A stretch of DNA of 8,217 nucleotides from Anaerolineales bacterium (GTDB lineage: Bacteria; Chloroflexota; Anaerolineae; Anaerolineales; UBA4823): the NCBI GenBank assembly GCA_020853835.1, contig JADYYC010000471.1, positions 1 through 8,217 of the forward strand, given 5' to 3'. This document shows, in pieces, positions 1 to 6,447 of this stretch. The translations under genes and the position numbers were made by a program. Each line of letters opens with the position of its first letter. Positions within the stretch are counted from its first letter, which is position 1. The notes beneath the pieces are model-generated. The model was not told the DNA's origin and made no database searches. It was given only the letters and a program-made list of their open reading frames with translations.

Positions 1-1662
1 GCGAGCCAGGGCTCAGTCGACGCGGCGCTCAACGGGCTGGCAGAAAACCGGATCATCCCGCGCATCTGGGAGAAGGATTACACCGTTTGGAACCCCGACC
101 CACAGGAGATCGCCAACCGCCTGGGCTGGCTGCACGTCGCTGAAGACATGCAAAAGGAGCTCCCACGCCTCAAGGCGCTGCAGGACAATCTGCTCCACGA
201 GGGCTATACCCATGCGTTGTTGCTCGGTATGGGCGGTTCCAGCCTGGCGCCCGAGGTGCTGCGCAAGACATTTGGCGCCCGTCCTGGCTGTCTCGACCTG
301 GCCGTGCTCGACAGCACCGATCCGGCGGCTGTGCTTGATTACGCCCGCCGCCTGGATCCCGCCAGGACGCTCTTTATCGCCTCCAGCAAGTCCGGCGGCA
401 CGGTTGAGACGATCTCGTTTCTCAAGTTTTTTTACAACCTGACGGTCAAAGCCCTCGGCGCCGATAAAGCGGGCGCGCATTTTATTGCCATCACAGACCC
501 GGGCAGCGGGCTGGCTCAAATCGCAGAAGACCTCCATTTCCGGGACGTGTACCTGAATGATCCCGATATCGGCGGGCGCTACTCGGCCCTCTCACACTTT
601 GGGCTGGTCCCGGCCGCCGTGGCCGGGGTTGACCTGGAACTGCTCCTCCAGCGCGCCATCGGGATGGCGGATTGCTGCAAGCAGGAATCGCCGCACAGCA
701 ACCCGGGCGCCCATCTGGGAACGATCATCGCCGAGCTTGCACGCCAGGGGCGCGACAAGCTCACCCTGATTACCTCCGCCGAGGTCTGTGAATTTAGCGA
801 TTGGGTCGAGCAGCTTATCGCCGAGAGCACCGGCAAGGACGGGAAAGGCGTCCTTCCAGTGGTCGGCGAGGTGATCGGCAACCCGGAGAGCTACTCCGCC
901 GACCGTACGTTCGTTTACCTGCGGCTGGATGACGATCATGACTTCGACGTTCCCGTGTTGGCGCTCGAATTTGCGGGACATCCGGTGGTGCGCCTGGAGA
1001 TGAAAGACCTCTACGATATGGGCGGGCAGTTCTTCCTGTGGGAATTTGCCATCGCCGTCGCCGGTCATCTGCTGGGCATCCAACCCTTCAACCAGCCCAA
1101 CGTCGAGGCCGCCAAAGTCCAGGCGCGCAAGATGGTCGACGCTTACCGGCAGCATGGCGCCTTGCCCGAACCGACGCCTCTTCTGAACGATCAGGGCATT
1201 TCAGTTTTTGGCGACGCCTCGGGGCGCACCTTGAGCGAGGCGTGGTCGGGCTTTCTGGCTGGCGCTGCACCCGGCAAATACATCGCCATCCAGGCTTACC
1301 TGCCGCCGTCGTCCGCAAACGACGCTTCGCTCCTGGCCCTCCGCACGGAACTGCGCCAGCGCACGCGCCTGGCGGTGACGACGGGATACGGCCCGCGCTT
1401 CCTGCACTCAACCGGCCAGCTTCACAAAGGGGACGCCGGCAACGGCCTCTTCGTCCAGATCACCCACCATGTCGACGAGGACGCCCCGATCCCCGATGAA
1501 CCTGGAAAGCCCGATTCTTCGCTCGGCTTTGGCGTGCTTGAGCTGGCTCAGGCCCTTGGCGACCGCCAGGCGCTGGTGGACAAAGGCCGTAAAGTCCTGC
1601 GCTTCCACCTGAACGAAGACATCCAGGTCGGATTGACCCACCTGATACAGGCGTTGAAATGA
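1..1662 (+). CDS. pgi: Glucose-6-phosphate isomerase, 5'-truncated by the window edge (possibly the Pgi half of a transaldolase-Pgi fusion)
   Basis: Catalyses reversible glucose-6-P/fructose-6-P isomerisation in the cytoplasm, linking glycolysis to the pentose-phosphate genes that follow. The frame is open from base 1 with no stop, giving 553 visible residues; the first in-frame ATG (148) lies inside conserved sequence and is not the start. Visible residues about 76-81 (GMGGSS) and the SKSGGTVET stretch at nt 385-411 are the sugar-phosphate-binding SIS loops. IGGRYS at nt 568-585 matches PGI signature 1. Residues AESTGKDGKG near nt 820-849 hold the likely active-site glutamate, and PFNQPNVEAAK near nt 1084-1116 is a variant of signature 2. 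The C-terminal LHSTGQLHKG is typical of the transaldolase-linked Pgi type. The leading stretch, including RIWEKDYTVW, resembles the linker between Tal and Pgi in bifunctional proteins, so a fusion is possible but not visible. The stop overlaps the zwf start by 4 bases, implying translational coupling. Confidence 0.93.
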   Translation, partial: ASQGSVDAALNGLAENRIIPRIWEKDYTVWNPDPQEIANRLGWLHVAEDMQKELPRLKALQDNLLHEGYTHALLLGMGGSSLAPEVLRKTFGARPGCLDLAVLDSTDPAAVLDYARRLDPARTLFIASSKSGGTVETISFLKFFYNLTVKALGADKAGAHFIAITDPGSGLAQIAEDLHFRDVYLNDPDIGGRYSALSHFGLVPAAVAGVDLELLLQRAIGMADCCKQESPHSNPGAHLGTIIAELARQGRDKLTLITSAEVCEFSDWVEQLIAESTGKDGKGVLPVVGEVIGNPESYSADRTFVYLRLDDDHDFDVPVLALEFAGHPVVRLEMKDLYDMGGQFFLWEFAIAVAGHLLGIQPFNQPNVEAAKVQARKMVDAYRQHGALPEPTPLLNDQGISVFGDASGRTLSEAWSGFLAGAAPGKYIAIQAYLPPSSANDASLLALRTELRQRTRLAVTTGYGPRFLHSTGQLHKGDAGNGLFVQITHHVDEDAPIPDEPGKPDSSLGFGVLELAQALGDRQALVDKGRKVLRFHLNEDIQVGLTHLIQALK

Positions 1663-3110
1663 GCGAGGACCGGCCCACTACGATCGTGATTTTTGGCGCA
1701 TCGGGCGATCTGACACAGCGCAAGCTCGTCCCGGCGCTTTACAACCTGCATCGCAAAGGCCGCCTGCCGAAAGGGCTGAAGGTGGTGGGGTTCGCGCGCA
1801 ACCGCCTCAGCACTGCTTCGTTTCGCCAACGCCTGGAAGAAGGGTTGAAAGAATTCGACCCACAGGCTTACGAACCGCACGCCTGGGCGGAGTTTGCGGA
1901 ATCGTTTGAGTATCTCACGGGAAATCTCGATTCTCAAGAGGACCTGGCGAGGCTGAAGACCTATCTGGAAAAACTCGAAGCCGGCCCGGCTGACCGCCTG
2001 TACTATCTGGCCATCGCCCCACAGCTCTTCGAGCCGACGGTCGCCGGCCTGGGCGCGCAGAACATGGAGGCCGAAGACAAGGGGCGCTGCCGCATCGTCA
2101 TCGAGAAGCCCTTTGGAACCGACGGGGCGTCGGCCCACCAGCTCAACCTTTCAATCCAAAAGGTTTTTCGAGAAGATCAAATCTTCCGCATCGACCATTA
2201 CCTCGGAAAAGAGACCGCCCAAAACATCCTCTTCTTCCGCTTTGCCAACACCATCTTCGAGCCGGTCTGGAACCGCAACTACGTGGAAAACGTCCAGATC
2301 ACCGCCGCAGAACAGGTCGATATTGGCCACCGGGCGGGCTATTACGATCAGGCGGGGGTCTTGCGGGATATGTTCCAGAACCACCTGATGCAGCTCTACA
2401 CCCTCATCGCGATGGAGCCGCCCGCTTCCTTCGAGGCCGACCACCTGCGCAACGAGAAGGTGAAGGTCTTGAGCGCGACCCGCCCGATCGACACCTCGCA
2501 TGTGGTCGTTGGCCAGTACGAGGGGTATCGCGCCACCGCCGGCATTCCGCCCGATTCACGCACCCCCACGTATGCCGCCCTGAAGCTCTACCTGGACAAC
2601 TGGCGCTGGCAGGGGGTGCCGTTTTACCTTCGTTCGGGCAAGGCTCTAAAGGCCAAAGCTACGGAGATCGTCATCGAGTTCAAATGCCCGCCTAAGGTGA
2701 TGTTTGACCAGACCTATGACGCGGATTTCAGCTCCAATGTCTTGAGCATCTGCATTCAGCCGGATGAAGGCATCCACCTGCGGTTCGAAATCAAGAACCC
2801 CGACTCGAACTATGAGCGGCGCTCGGTGGACATGGAGTTTCACTACCGTGACTACTATAGGGACGGCGACCTTCCGGCTGCTTACGAGCGCCTGCTTCTG
2901 GACGCGCTCAAAGGGGATGCCTCTCTGTTCGCTCGCGACGATGAGATTGAAGAATCCTGGAGGTTGATCGACCCGGTCATCCGGGCGTGCTGCCCGCCGG
3001 GTGGAAATGAGCCTGTTCCTTATAAGAGAGGTAGTTGGGGACCAGCCGAGGCGGACCGCATGATGGAGGCGGAAGGCCACAAGTGGCTGTCAGGCTGCGT
3101 GCACCCCTGA
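1659..3110 (+). CDS. zwf: Glucose-6-phosphate 1-dehydrogenase
   Basis: Oxidises glucose-6-P to 6-phosphogluconolactone with reduction of NAD(P)+, the first committed step of the oxidative pentose-phosphate pathway; cytoplasmic. The 483 residues are the normal bacterial length. The N-terminal Rossmann domain carries the GASGDLTQRKL dinucleotide loop (residues 13-23). EKPFG (149-153) and the family signature RIDHYLGKE (177-185, substrate phosphate binding) follow, and QNH ending at His242 corresponds to the general-base histidine of the family. RSGKAL and the C-terminal GSWGP segment are also typical. The ATG overlaps the pgi stop (ATGA) with no good Shine-Dalgarno sequence, so ribosomes probably re-initiate from pgi. 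The 3' end overlaps the proposed pgl start. No frameshift or missing key residue is seen. Cofactor preference (NADP or NAD) cannot be read safely. Confidence 0.97.
   Translation: MSEDRPTTIVIFGASGDLTQRKLVPALYNLHRKGRLPKGLKVVGFARNRLSTASFRQRLEEGLKEFDPQAYEPHAWAEFAESFEYLTGNLDSQEDLARLKTYLEKLEAGPADRLYYLAIAPQLFEPTVAGLGAQNMEAEDKGRCRIVIEKPFGTDGASAHQLNLSIQKVFREDQIFRIDHYLGKETAQNILFFRFANTIFEPVWNRNYVENVQITAAEQVDIGHRAGYYDQAGVLRDMFQNHLMQLYTLIAMEPPASFEADHLRNEKVKVLSATRPIDTSHVVVGQYEGYRATAGIPPDSRTPTYAALKLYLDNWRWQGVPFYLRSGKALKAKATEIVIEFKCPPKVMFDQTYDADFSSNVLSICIQPDEGIHLRFEIKNPDSNYERRSVDMEFHYRDYYRDGDLPAAYERLLLDALKGDASLFARDDEIEESWRLIDPVIRACCPPGGNEPVPYKRGSWGPAEADRMMEAEGHKWLSGCVHP
3064..3076 (+). promoter_or_regulatory. 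Ribosome binding site deciding the pgl start
   Basis: Purine-rich tract with GGAGG (3065-3069 region) and GGAAGG (3071-3076) inside the last codons of zwf, six bases before an in-frame GTG at 3083. It favours GTG 3083 over the later GTG at 3113, which has no comparable tract upstream, and over the ATG at 3035, which would add 16 low-complexity residues read antiparallel to no known domain. Confidence 0.55.
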
Positions 3111-3871
3111 ACGTGCCAGAGCTCCACGTGTTCCCCGACCCGGAGGCGCTCGCAGAGGCGGCTGCGCTGCGGTTTATCGAGGCGGCAGGCGCAGCCGTCG
3201 AGGCGCGCCATACCTTCCTGGTGGCGCTTTCCGGCGGATCAACGCCAGCCACCCTGTATGCGCGCCTGGCCGCTCCTGAATATGCGCGGCAGGTGGACTG
3301 GTCTCGAACACACGTCTTTTGGGGCGATGAGCGCTGCGTCCCTCCTGACCACCAGGATAGCAATTACCGCATGGCGTCCGAGGCGCTGTTGGAGCATGTG
3401 CCGATCCCTCCCCAAAACGTCCACCGCATGCATGGCGAGGACACGCCCGGGCAGGCAGCCGAGGCGTACGAGCGCGAAATGGCCGGACGCTTTGGCGCAG
3501 CCAGCGCTCCGAACTCCGACTTCACCTTTGACCTGACCCTGTTGGGGCTGGGGGAGGACGGTCATACGGCTTCGCTCTTCCCGGGCTCCCCGGCGCTGCA
3601 GATACGCGATCGCTGGGTCGTCGCGGTGCCGCACGACCGCCCCCCTGAGCCGCTGGTCGACCGCTTGAGCCTGACCCTCCCCGCCTTCAACTCATCCCGC
3701 ATGGTCGTTTTTTTGGTGAGCGGCGAACGCAAAGCCCCCGTTCTCAAGCAGACGCTCGAACCGCCCGCGGGCGCAATCCCAACGCCCGCCGGTCTCATCC
3801 GTCCGCGGCATGGCGACCTGCTCTGGCTGGTGGATCACCCCGCCGCGGGTCTGCTCTCCTCTTGCGGATAA
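3083..3871 (+). CDS. pgl: 6-phosphogluconolactonase
   Basis: Hydrolyses 6-phosphogluconolactone, the product of the preceding zwf, to 6-phosphogluconate in the cytoplasm. From GTG 3083 the protein has 262 residues, close to the usual length for the NagB-like Pgl family. Motifs in order: ALSGGSTP (48-55), a phosphate-binding loop; FWGDERCVP (79-87); and GLGEDGHTASLFPG (around 155-168), whose Asp/His region is the family's active-site signature. The sequence ends in the usual SerGly-poor C-terminus with GDLLWLVDHPAA, as in other Pgl proteins. The gene overlaps zwf by 28 bases and is the last of the cluster; its stop is 24 bases from the end of a convergent gene, with no clear terminator hairpin between them. 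A start at GTG 3113 (252 residues) is the alternative; function is not affected by this choice. Confidence 0.93.
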   Translation: MAVRLRAPLNVPELHVFPDPEALAEAAALRFIEAAGAAVEARHTFLVALSGGSTPATLYARLAAPEYARQVDWSRTHVFWGDERCVPPDHQDSNYRMASEALLEHVPIPPQNVHRMHGEDTPGQAAEAYEREMAGRFGAASAPNSDFTFDLTLLGLGEDGHTASLFPGSPALQIRDRWVVAVPHDRPPEPLVDRLSLTLPAFNSSRMVVFLVSGERKAPVLKQTLEPPAGAIPTPAGLIRPRHGDLLWLVDHPAAGLLSSCG

Positions 3872-3895
3872 CAATACAACGCGCGCGGATCCCGA

Positions 3896-4831
3896 TCAGC
3901 GACAGCCTGGTTCAGCACCGGGGACGTAGATCGAAGCCGCCCCTGGATCGTGCGCGGCGTGATTGCGGCGCGCAAGCGCAAAGCTGCGCGTGGCATAGCA
4001 GTAGCGGCAGCCAAAGAGACACGTGTCATACATCCCAATGTCCTTGCTGACCACGCACCCGCATGCCTTGCGCTGGCCGGAGTCCTTCTGGTGCGTGACA
4101 ATCCGACCCGAGAGCTGTTCGATCAACCCGGCGTCAATACATTTGCCGGGCGGGATGCCATAAGGCGCCAGGTCGATGGCCTCGGCGCAGGACTGGATTT
4201 CGAGGTCATTCTCGTGCGCGATCTGCGCCAAACCCGTGACCAGTTTAGGGACGATGTCGTACAATATGTTCTGATTATCGCCGTCGTCATGCAATATATT
4301 TAGCAGTCCCGCGCCCTCGTTTTGCGTCTCCGCCAGCCGGCGGCGCGCCTTGGCGTACACGTCCAGAAAGCTCACGACTGTCCGCTCCGTATATCCCCGA
4401 AGCGCCGCGGCCAGCCGCCCAAATGTTTCCAGGTGGTACTCGGGGGGCGTGATCTCGCTCAGCACGATCGGGTCATAGCGCCAGACCACGCGCTCCGGCC
4501 CGATCCGGTCCACCAGAGCGCGAAAGGTGTCTAAAGCGCGCCAAGCGGGCGGGGAATGCGGGTCGATAACAGCCGGGTAATCCAGCAGCGTGTACTGGAA
4601 GTAATAGAAAAAGCCCCGCCCATCCAGATCTCTCAGATGCCTGAAGAGCGGACGCGGGCTGCGCGTCCAGAACACGATCGAGTCGACGTCCTCCGGTTTA
4701 AGTGAAATCGTGGCGACCTGGCGGGGGTTGAAGGGGTTGGGAACTTCGCAGCTCCCTTCCCGCACCCGGTTGATAAACCAGTCCGCATAAAACGCGGGTA
4801 TGTCCGTACGCCGGCTGGCGCTGATGATCAT
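3896..4831 (-). CDS. DUF1848 family protein with C-terminal radical-SAM-like cysteine cluster
   Basis: Function unknown. The 311-residue protein has the family's N-terminal signature (MIISASRRTDIPAFY, residues 1-15), PNPFNP (31-36) and FWTRSP (54-59), and is full length. Near the C-terminus lie Cys257 and Cys259, then Cys271, Cys275 and Cys278 in the order CX3CX2C with Tyr277 just before the last cysteine. This is the spacing and aromatic position used by radical-SAM enzymes to bind a [4Fe-4S] cluster, but those enzymes have it near the N-terminus. The Pfam description of this family already notes that resemblance. A role as a redox or radical enzyme is an inference; no substrate can be named. 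No signal peptide or membrane segment is seen. The gene converges on pgl and diverges from the GntR regulator; the ATG is fixed by the conserved N-terminus, with an AAAAGG-like tract about 13 bases upstream. Confidence 0.85.
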   Translation of the reverse strand: MIISASRRTDIPAFYADWFINRVREGSCEVPNPFNPRQVATISLKPEDVDSIVFWTRSPRPLFRHLRDLDGRGFFYYFQYTLLDYPAVIDPHSPPAWRALDTFRALVDRIGPERVVWRYDPIVLSEITPPEYHLETFGRLAAALRGYTERTVVSFLDVYAKARRRLAETQNEGAGLLNILHDDGDNQNILYDIVPKLVTGLAQIAHENDLEIQSCAEAIDLAPYGIPPGKCIDAGLIEQLSGRIVTHQKDSGQRKACGCVVSKDIGMYDTCLFGCRYCYATRSFALARRNHAAHDPGAASIYVPGAEPGCR

Positions 4832-4854
4832 ATCCAGATTTTACCTTTTTCCCC

Positions 4855-4882
4855 TTGACAAAGCCATATATTCGGATACAAT
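4855..4882 (+). promoter_or_regulatory. Sigma70-type promoter for the GntR/CPBP gene pair
   Basis: A perfect -35 hexamer TTGACA (4855-4860) is followed after 16 bases by TACAAT (4877-4882), one mismatch from the -10 consensus. Transcription would begin near 4889, leaving a leader of about 40 bases before GTG 4930. The strip is much richer in A and T than the flanking genes. Seen directly in the sequence; activity is inferred. Confidence 0.65.
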
Positions 4883-4893
4883 TATACAATAAT
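4881..4893. promoter_or_regulatory. Small dyad, candidate GntR operator
   Basis: ATTAT-ACA-ATAAT is an inverted repeat with 5-base arms, lying at the predicted transcription start of the GntR gene and over the minus-strand -10. YtrA-type regulators often bind dyads in their own promoter. The arms are short and AT-only in an AT-rich strip, so chance is a real alternative. A tandem ATAC/TACA run follows at about 4892-4905. Confidence 0.22.
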
Positions 4894-4909
4894 ACATACA
4901 TACATTATG
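4881..4909 (-). promoter_or_regulatory. Possible minus-strand promoter for the DUF1848 gene
   Basis: Read on the minus strand, 4886-4881 is a perfect TATAAT, 49 bases before the DUF1848 start codon. The hexamer at the right distance upstream (4909-4904, CATAAT) is a poor -35. The -10 overlaps the plus-strand -10 by two bases, so the two promoters could not be used at the same time. Confidence 0.3.
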
Positions 4910-4929
4910 TGGTTTCAGATTATTACAAC

Positions 4930-5316
4930 GTGGATATTCAGATCAATTTCCGCAGCGGGCGGCCCATTTACGCCCAAATCGTCACACAGATCCAAAGCCT
5001 GATCGAGGGAGGGGAGATCAAGCCGGGCGACCAGCTTCCAACCGTGCGCAAGCTCTCCTCGGAATTAGGGATCAATTTCAATACCGTTGCGCGCGCCTAT
5101 CGCATCCTCGACGAGGCGGGGCTGATCTCCACCCAGCAGGGGCGGGGGACGTTCGTCTGGGGAGCCCTTGCGGAGGGCACTGCCCACAAGCTGCGCGAAC
5201 AAAACCTGCACGAGCATATTCATCGTTTCCTCCGGGAATTGATACAGCGGGGGTATTCGCCGGCGGAAATCGACGAAGAAGTCGTTAAGGCGTTGGCCCT
5301 CTTGCGGTCGCCGTGA
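4930..5316 (+). CDS. GntR family transcriptional regulator, YtrA-type (short)
   Basis: DNA-binding regulator of 128 residues, likely a repressor of its own operon. From GTG 4930 the protein begins with the typical DIQINFRSGRPIYAQI start of YtrA-type proteins. Residues 12-76 form the GntR winged helix, with KPGDQLPTVRKLSSELGIN, the recognition helix around NTVARAYRILDEAGL and the wing QQGRGTFV. The remaining 52 residues are a short helical tail, too small for the FadR- or UTRA-type ligand domains, as expected for the YtrA subfamily. There is no strong Shine-Dalgarno sequence before GTG 4930; an in-frame GTG at 4909 would add 7 residues. It is followed after 25 bases by a CPBP membrane protein in the same direction. 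YtrA-type regulators commonly sit ahead of ABC transporters or membrane proteins they control, so this pair probably forms one operon. The ligand is unknown. Confidence 0.88.
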   Translation: MDIQINFRSGRPIYAQIVTQIQSLIEGGEIKPGDQLPTVRKLSSELGINFNTVARAYRILDEAGLISTQQGRGTFVWGALAEGTAHKLREQNLHEHIHRFLRELIQRGYSPAEIDEEVVKALALLRSP

Positions 5317-5341
5317 TTGTCCGTAGAAAGCCGAGGTAAAA

Positions 5342-6268
5342 ATGCTGGCTGACCTGGTTAGACAAAAGAACTTACGCTGGTTTCTGCTGTTTACGTTCGC
5401 CTTTTCCTGGATCCTATTCGTGCTGCCGCTCCTGGTTGGCGCGGCAGGGACGCCAGCGCGCCAGACGACGTCGTTGGTCGCCTGGGCGCCAGCGATGTGG
5501 GGGCCGGGACTGGCCGCCATCCTCGTCACCCTGCGCGTGGAGCGCAAGCCCTTGCGGTCATTGAACCTCCAGCGCCTTGGGGATTGGCGCGCCTACCTCT
5601 GGGCCTGGCTTTTACCGCTCGGCCTGACCCTCGCTTCGGGAGCGCTGACCTGGCTGCTGGGCGCGGGCAAACTCGACCTGGAATTCACCCAGATGCGGGA
5701 AGCCCTGGCAAAAGCCGGGGGCGCCCAAATGCCGCCGTTTCTGATCGTCGGCCTGCAAATCGGAGCCGCATTGACCATCGCGCCGCTCTTCAACACGATC
5801 TTTGCATTGGGGGAAGAGCTGGGATGGCGCGGTTACTTGCTTCCAACTCTGCTCCCTTACGGTCAATGGCGCGCCATCATCCTCAGCGGCGTGATCTGGG
5901 GCGTCTGGCACGCCCCGGTGATCCTGCAGGGGCACAACTATCCCTCCCAGCCGGTGCTGGGCGTGTTTATGATGATCGTTTTCTGCGTGTTGTACGGGGT
6001 CATATTGAGCTGGATTTACCTGCGTACCCGCAGCCCCTGGGCGCCCGCCCTGGGCCACGGCAGCCTCAACGCGGTGGCCGGTTTGCCGATCCTGTTCATG
6101 CCGGGCGTGAACCTGGTGCTTGGCGGCCCGCTGACCAGCCTGATCGGCTGGATACCCATGATCGCCTTTGCCGGCTGGCTCGCCTGGAGCAAGCGTCTGC
6201 CGGTGCCGGCAGAGAGCCTGGCGCAGCCCGCCATCCCCGCCCCTCAAGAGGGCGAGCCGTCTGCCTGA
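5342..6268 (+). CDS. CPBP family intramembrane metalloprotease homologue (CAAX protease/ABI type)
   Basis: Integral membrane protein of 308 residues. Hydrophobic segments lie at about 13-33, 48-65, 84-106, 133-156, 176-195, 205-227 and 243-284 (probably two). All three conserved motifs of the family are present: Glu158-Glu159 with Arg163 (EELGWRGY), His190 in WGVWHAPV, and His239 with Asn243 (HGSLN). The glutamates and histidines are the expected catalytic or metal-site residues, so it should be an active intramembrane peptidase. Known members cleave prenylated CAAX proteins (eukaryotic Rce1) or, in bacteria, act in peptide maturation, bacteriocin self-immunity and stress signalling; the substrate here cannot be told. 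GAGG (5333-5336) five bases before the ATG supports the start. It is cotranscribed with the GntR gene and followed 54 bases later by a strong terminator. No bacteriocin-like small gene is visible nearby. Confidence 0.9.
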   Translation: MLADLVRQKNLRWFLLFTFAFSWILFVLPLLVGAAGTPARQTTSLVAWAPAMWGPGLAAILVTLRVERKPLRSLNLQRLGDWRAYLWAWLLPLGLTLASGALTWLLGAGKLDLEFTQMREALAKAGGAQMPPFLIVGLQIGAALTIAPLFNTIFALGEELGWRGYLLPTLLPYGQWRAIILSGVIWGVWHAPVILQGHNYPSQPVLGVFMMIVFCVLYGVILSWIYLRTRSPWAPALGHGSLNAVAGLPILFMPGVNLVLGGPLTSLIGWIPMIAFAGWLAWSKRLPVPAESLAQPAIPAPQEGEPSA

Positions 6269-6322
6269 GCCGCGATCCAGCGCTGCGGTCGGCGCCCCGC
6301 GGATCAAACGATCGACCGTAAC

Positions 6323-6356
6323 AAAAAAACCGGCGGCCTCAACCGCCGGTTTTCTT
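6323..6356. terminator. Bidirectional rho-independent terminator
   Basis: The stem CCGGCGG (6330-6336) pairs with CCGCCGG (6343-6349) around the loop CCTCAA. The plus strand continues with TTTTCTT, and the minus strand with seven T (from A 6323-6329). Adding the A:T pairs gives an 11-bp stem. It ends the GntR/CPBP transcript from the left and the nucleotidyltransferase transcript from the right. Confidence 0.9.
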
Positions 6357-6370
6357 CAGTGGCGAACCAT

Positions 6371-6386
6371 TGTTTCACGTGAAACA
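6371..6386. other. parS chromosome-partition site 1 (exact match)
   Basis: TGTTTCACGTGAAACA is a perfect 16-bp palindrome, identical to the well-known consensus bound by ParB (Spo0J) proteins across bacteria. ParB loads here, closes as a clamp with CTP, spreads along the DNA and is moved by ParA. The site is intergenic, 15 bases beyond the terminator. No parA or parB is in the window. Confidence 0.92.
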
Positions 6387-6426
6387 TTCTTGCTCCAATT
6401 CGCCCCGTTCTCCATCTCAGAGTAAA

Positions 6427-6442
6427 CGTTTCACGTGAAACA
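6427..6442. other. parS chromosome-partition site 2 (one end mismatch)
   Basis: CGTTTCACGTGAAACA keeps the 14-bp palindromic core GTTTCACGTGAAAC intact and differs from the consensus only at the first base. It begins 56 bp after the start of site 1, with 40 unrelated bases between them, and ends 5 bases before the stop codon of the minus-strand nucleotidyltransferase gene. Confidence 0.9.
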
Positions 6443-6447
6443 TCTTC

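Noticed and set aside
592..2138. Minus-strand open frames antisense to pgi and zwf (187 and 196 codons)
   Set aside because: They mirror the codon structure of strongly conserved enzymes on the plus strand and show no family motif.
3872..3895. Possible terminator between pgl and the convergent DUF1848 gene
   Set aside because: The 24-base gap has a GC-rich stretch but no hairpin followed by a T run on either strand.
5612..6307. Minus-strand open frame of 231 codons antisense to the CPBP gene
   Set aside because: Product is low-complexity and unrecognisable, runs through the coding strand of a well-supported gene, and has no ribosome binding site.
5497..6321. Long plus-strand open frame (274 codons) overlapping the CPBP gene
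   Set aside because: Its product is Arg/Pro/Ala-rich with no domain, as expected from a shifted frame of GC-rich DNA; the overlapping CPBP frame has all family motifs.
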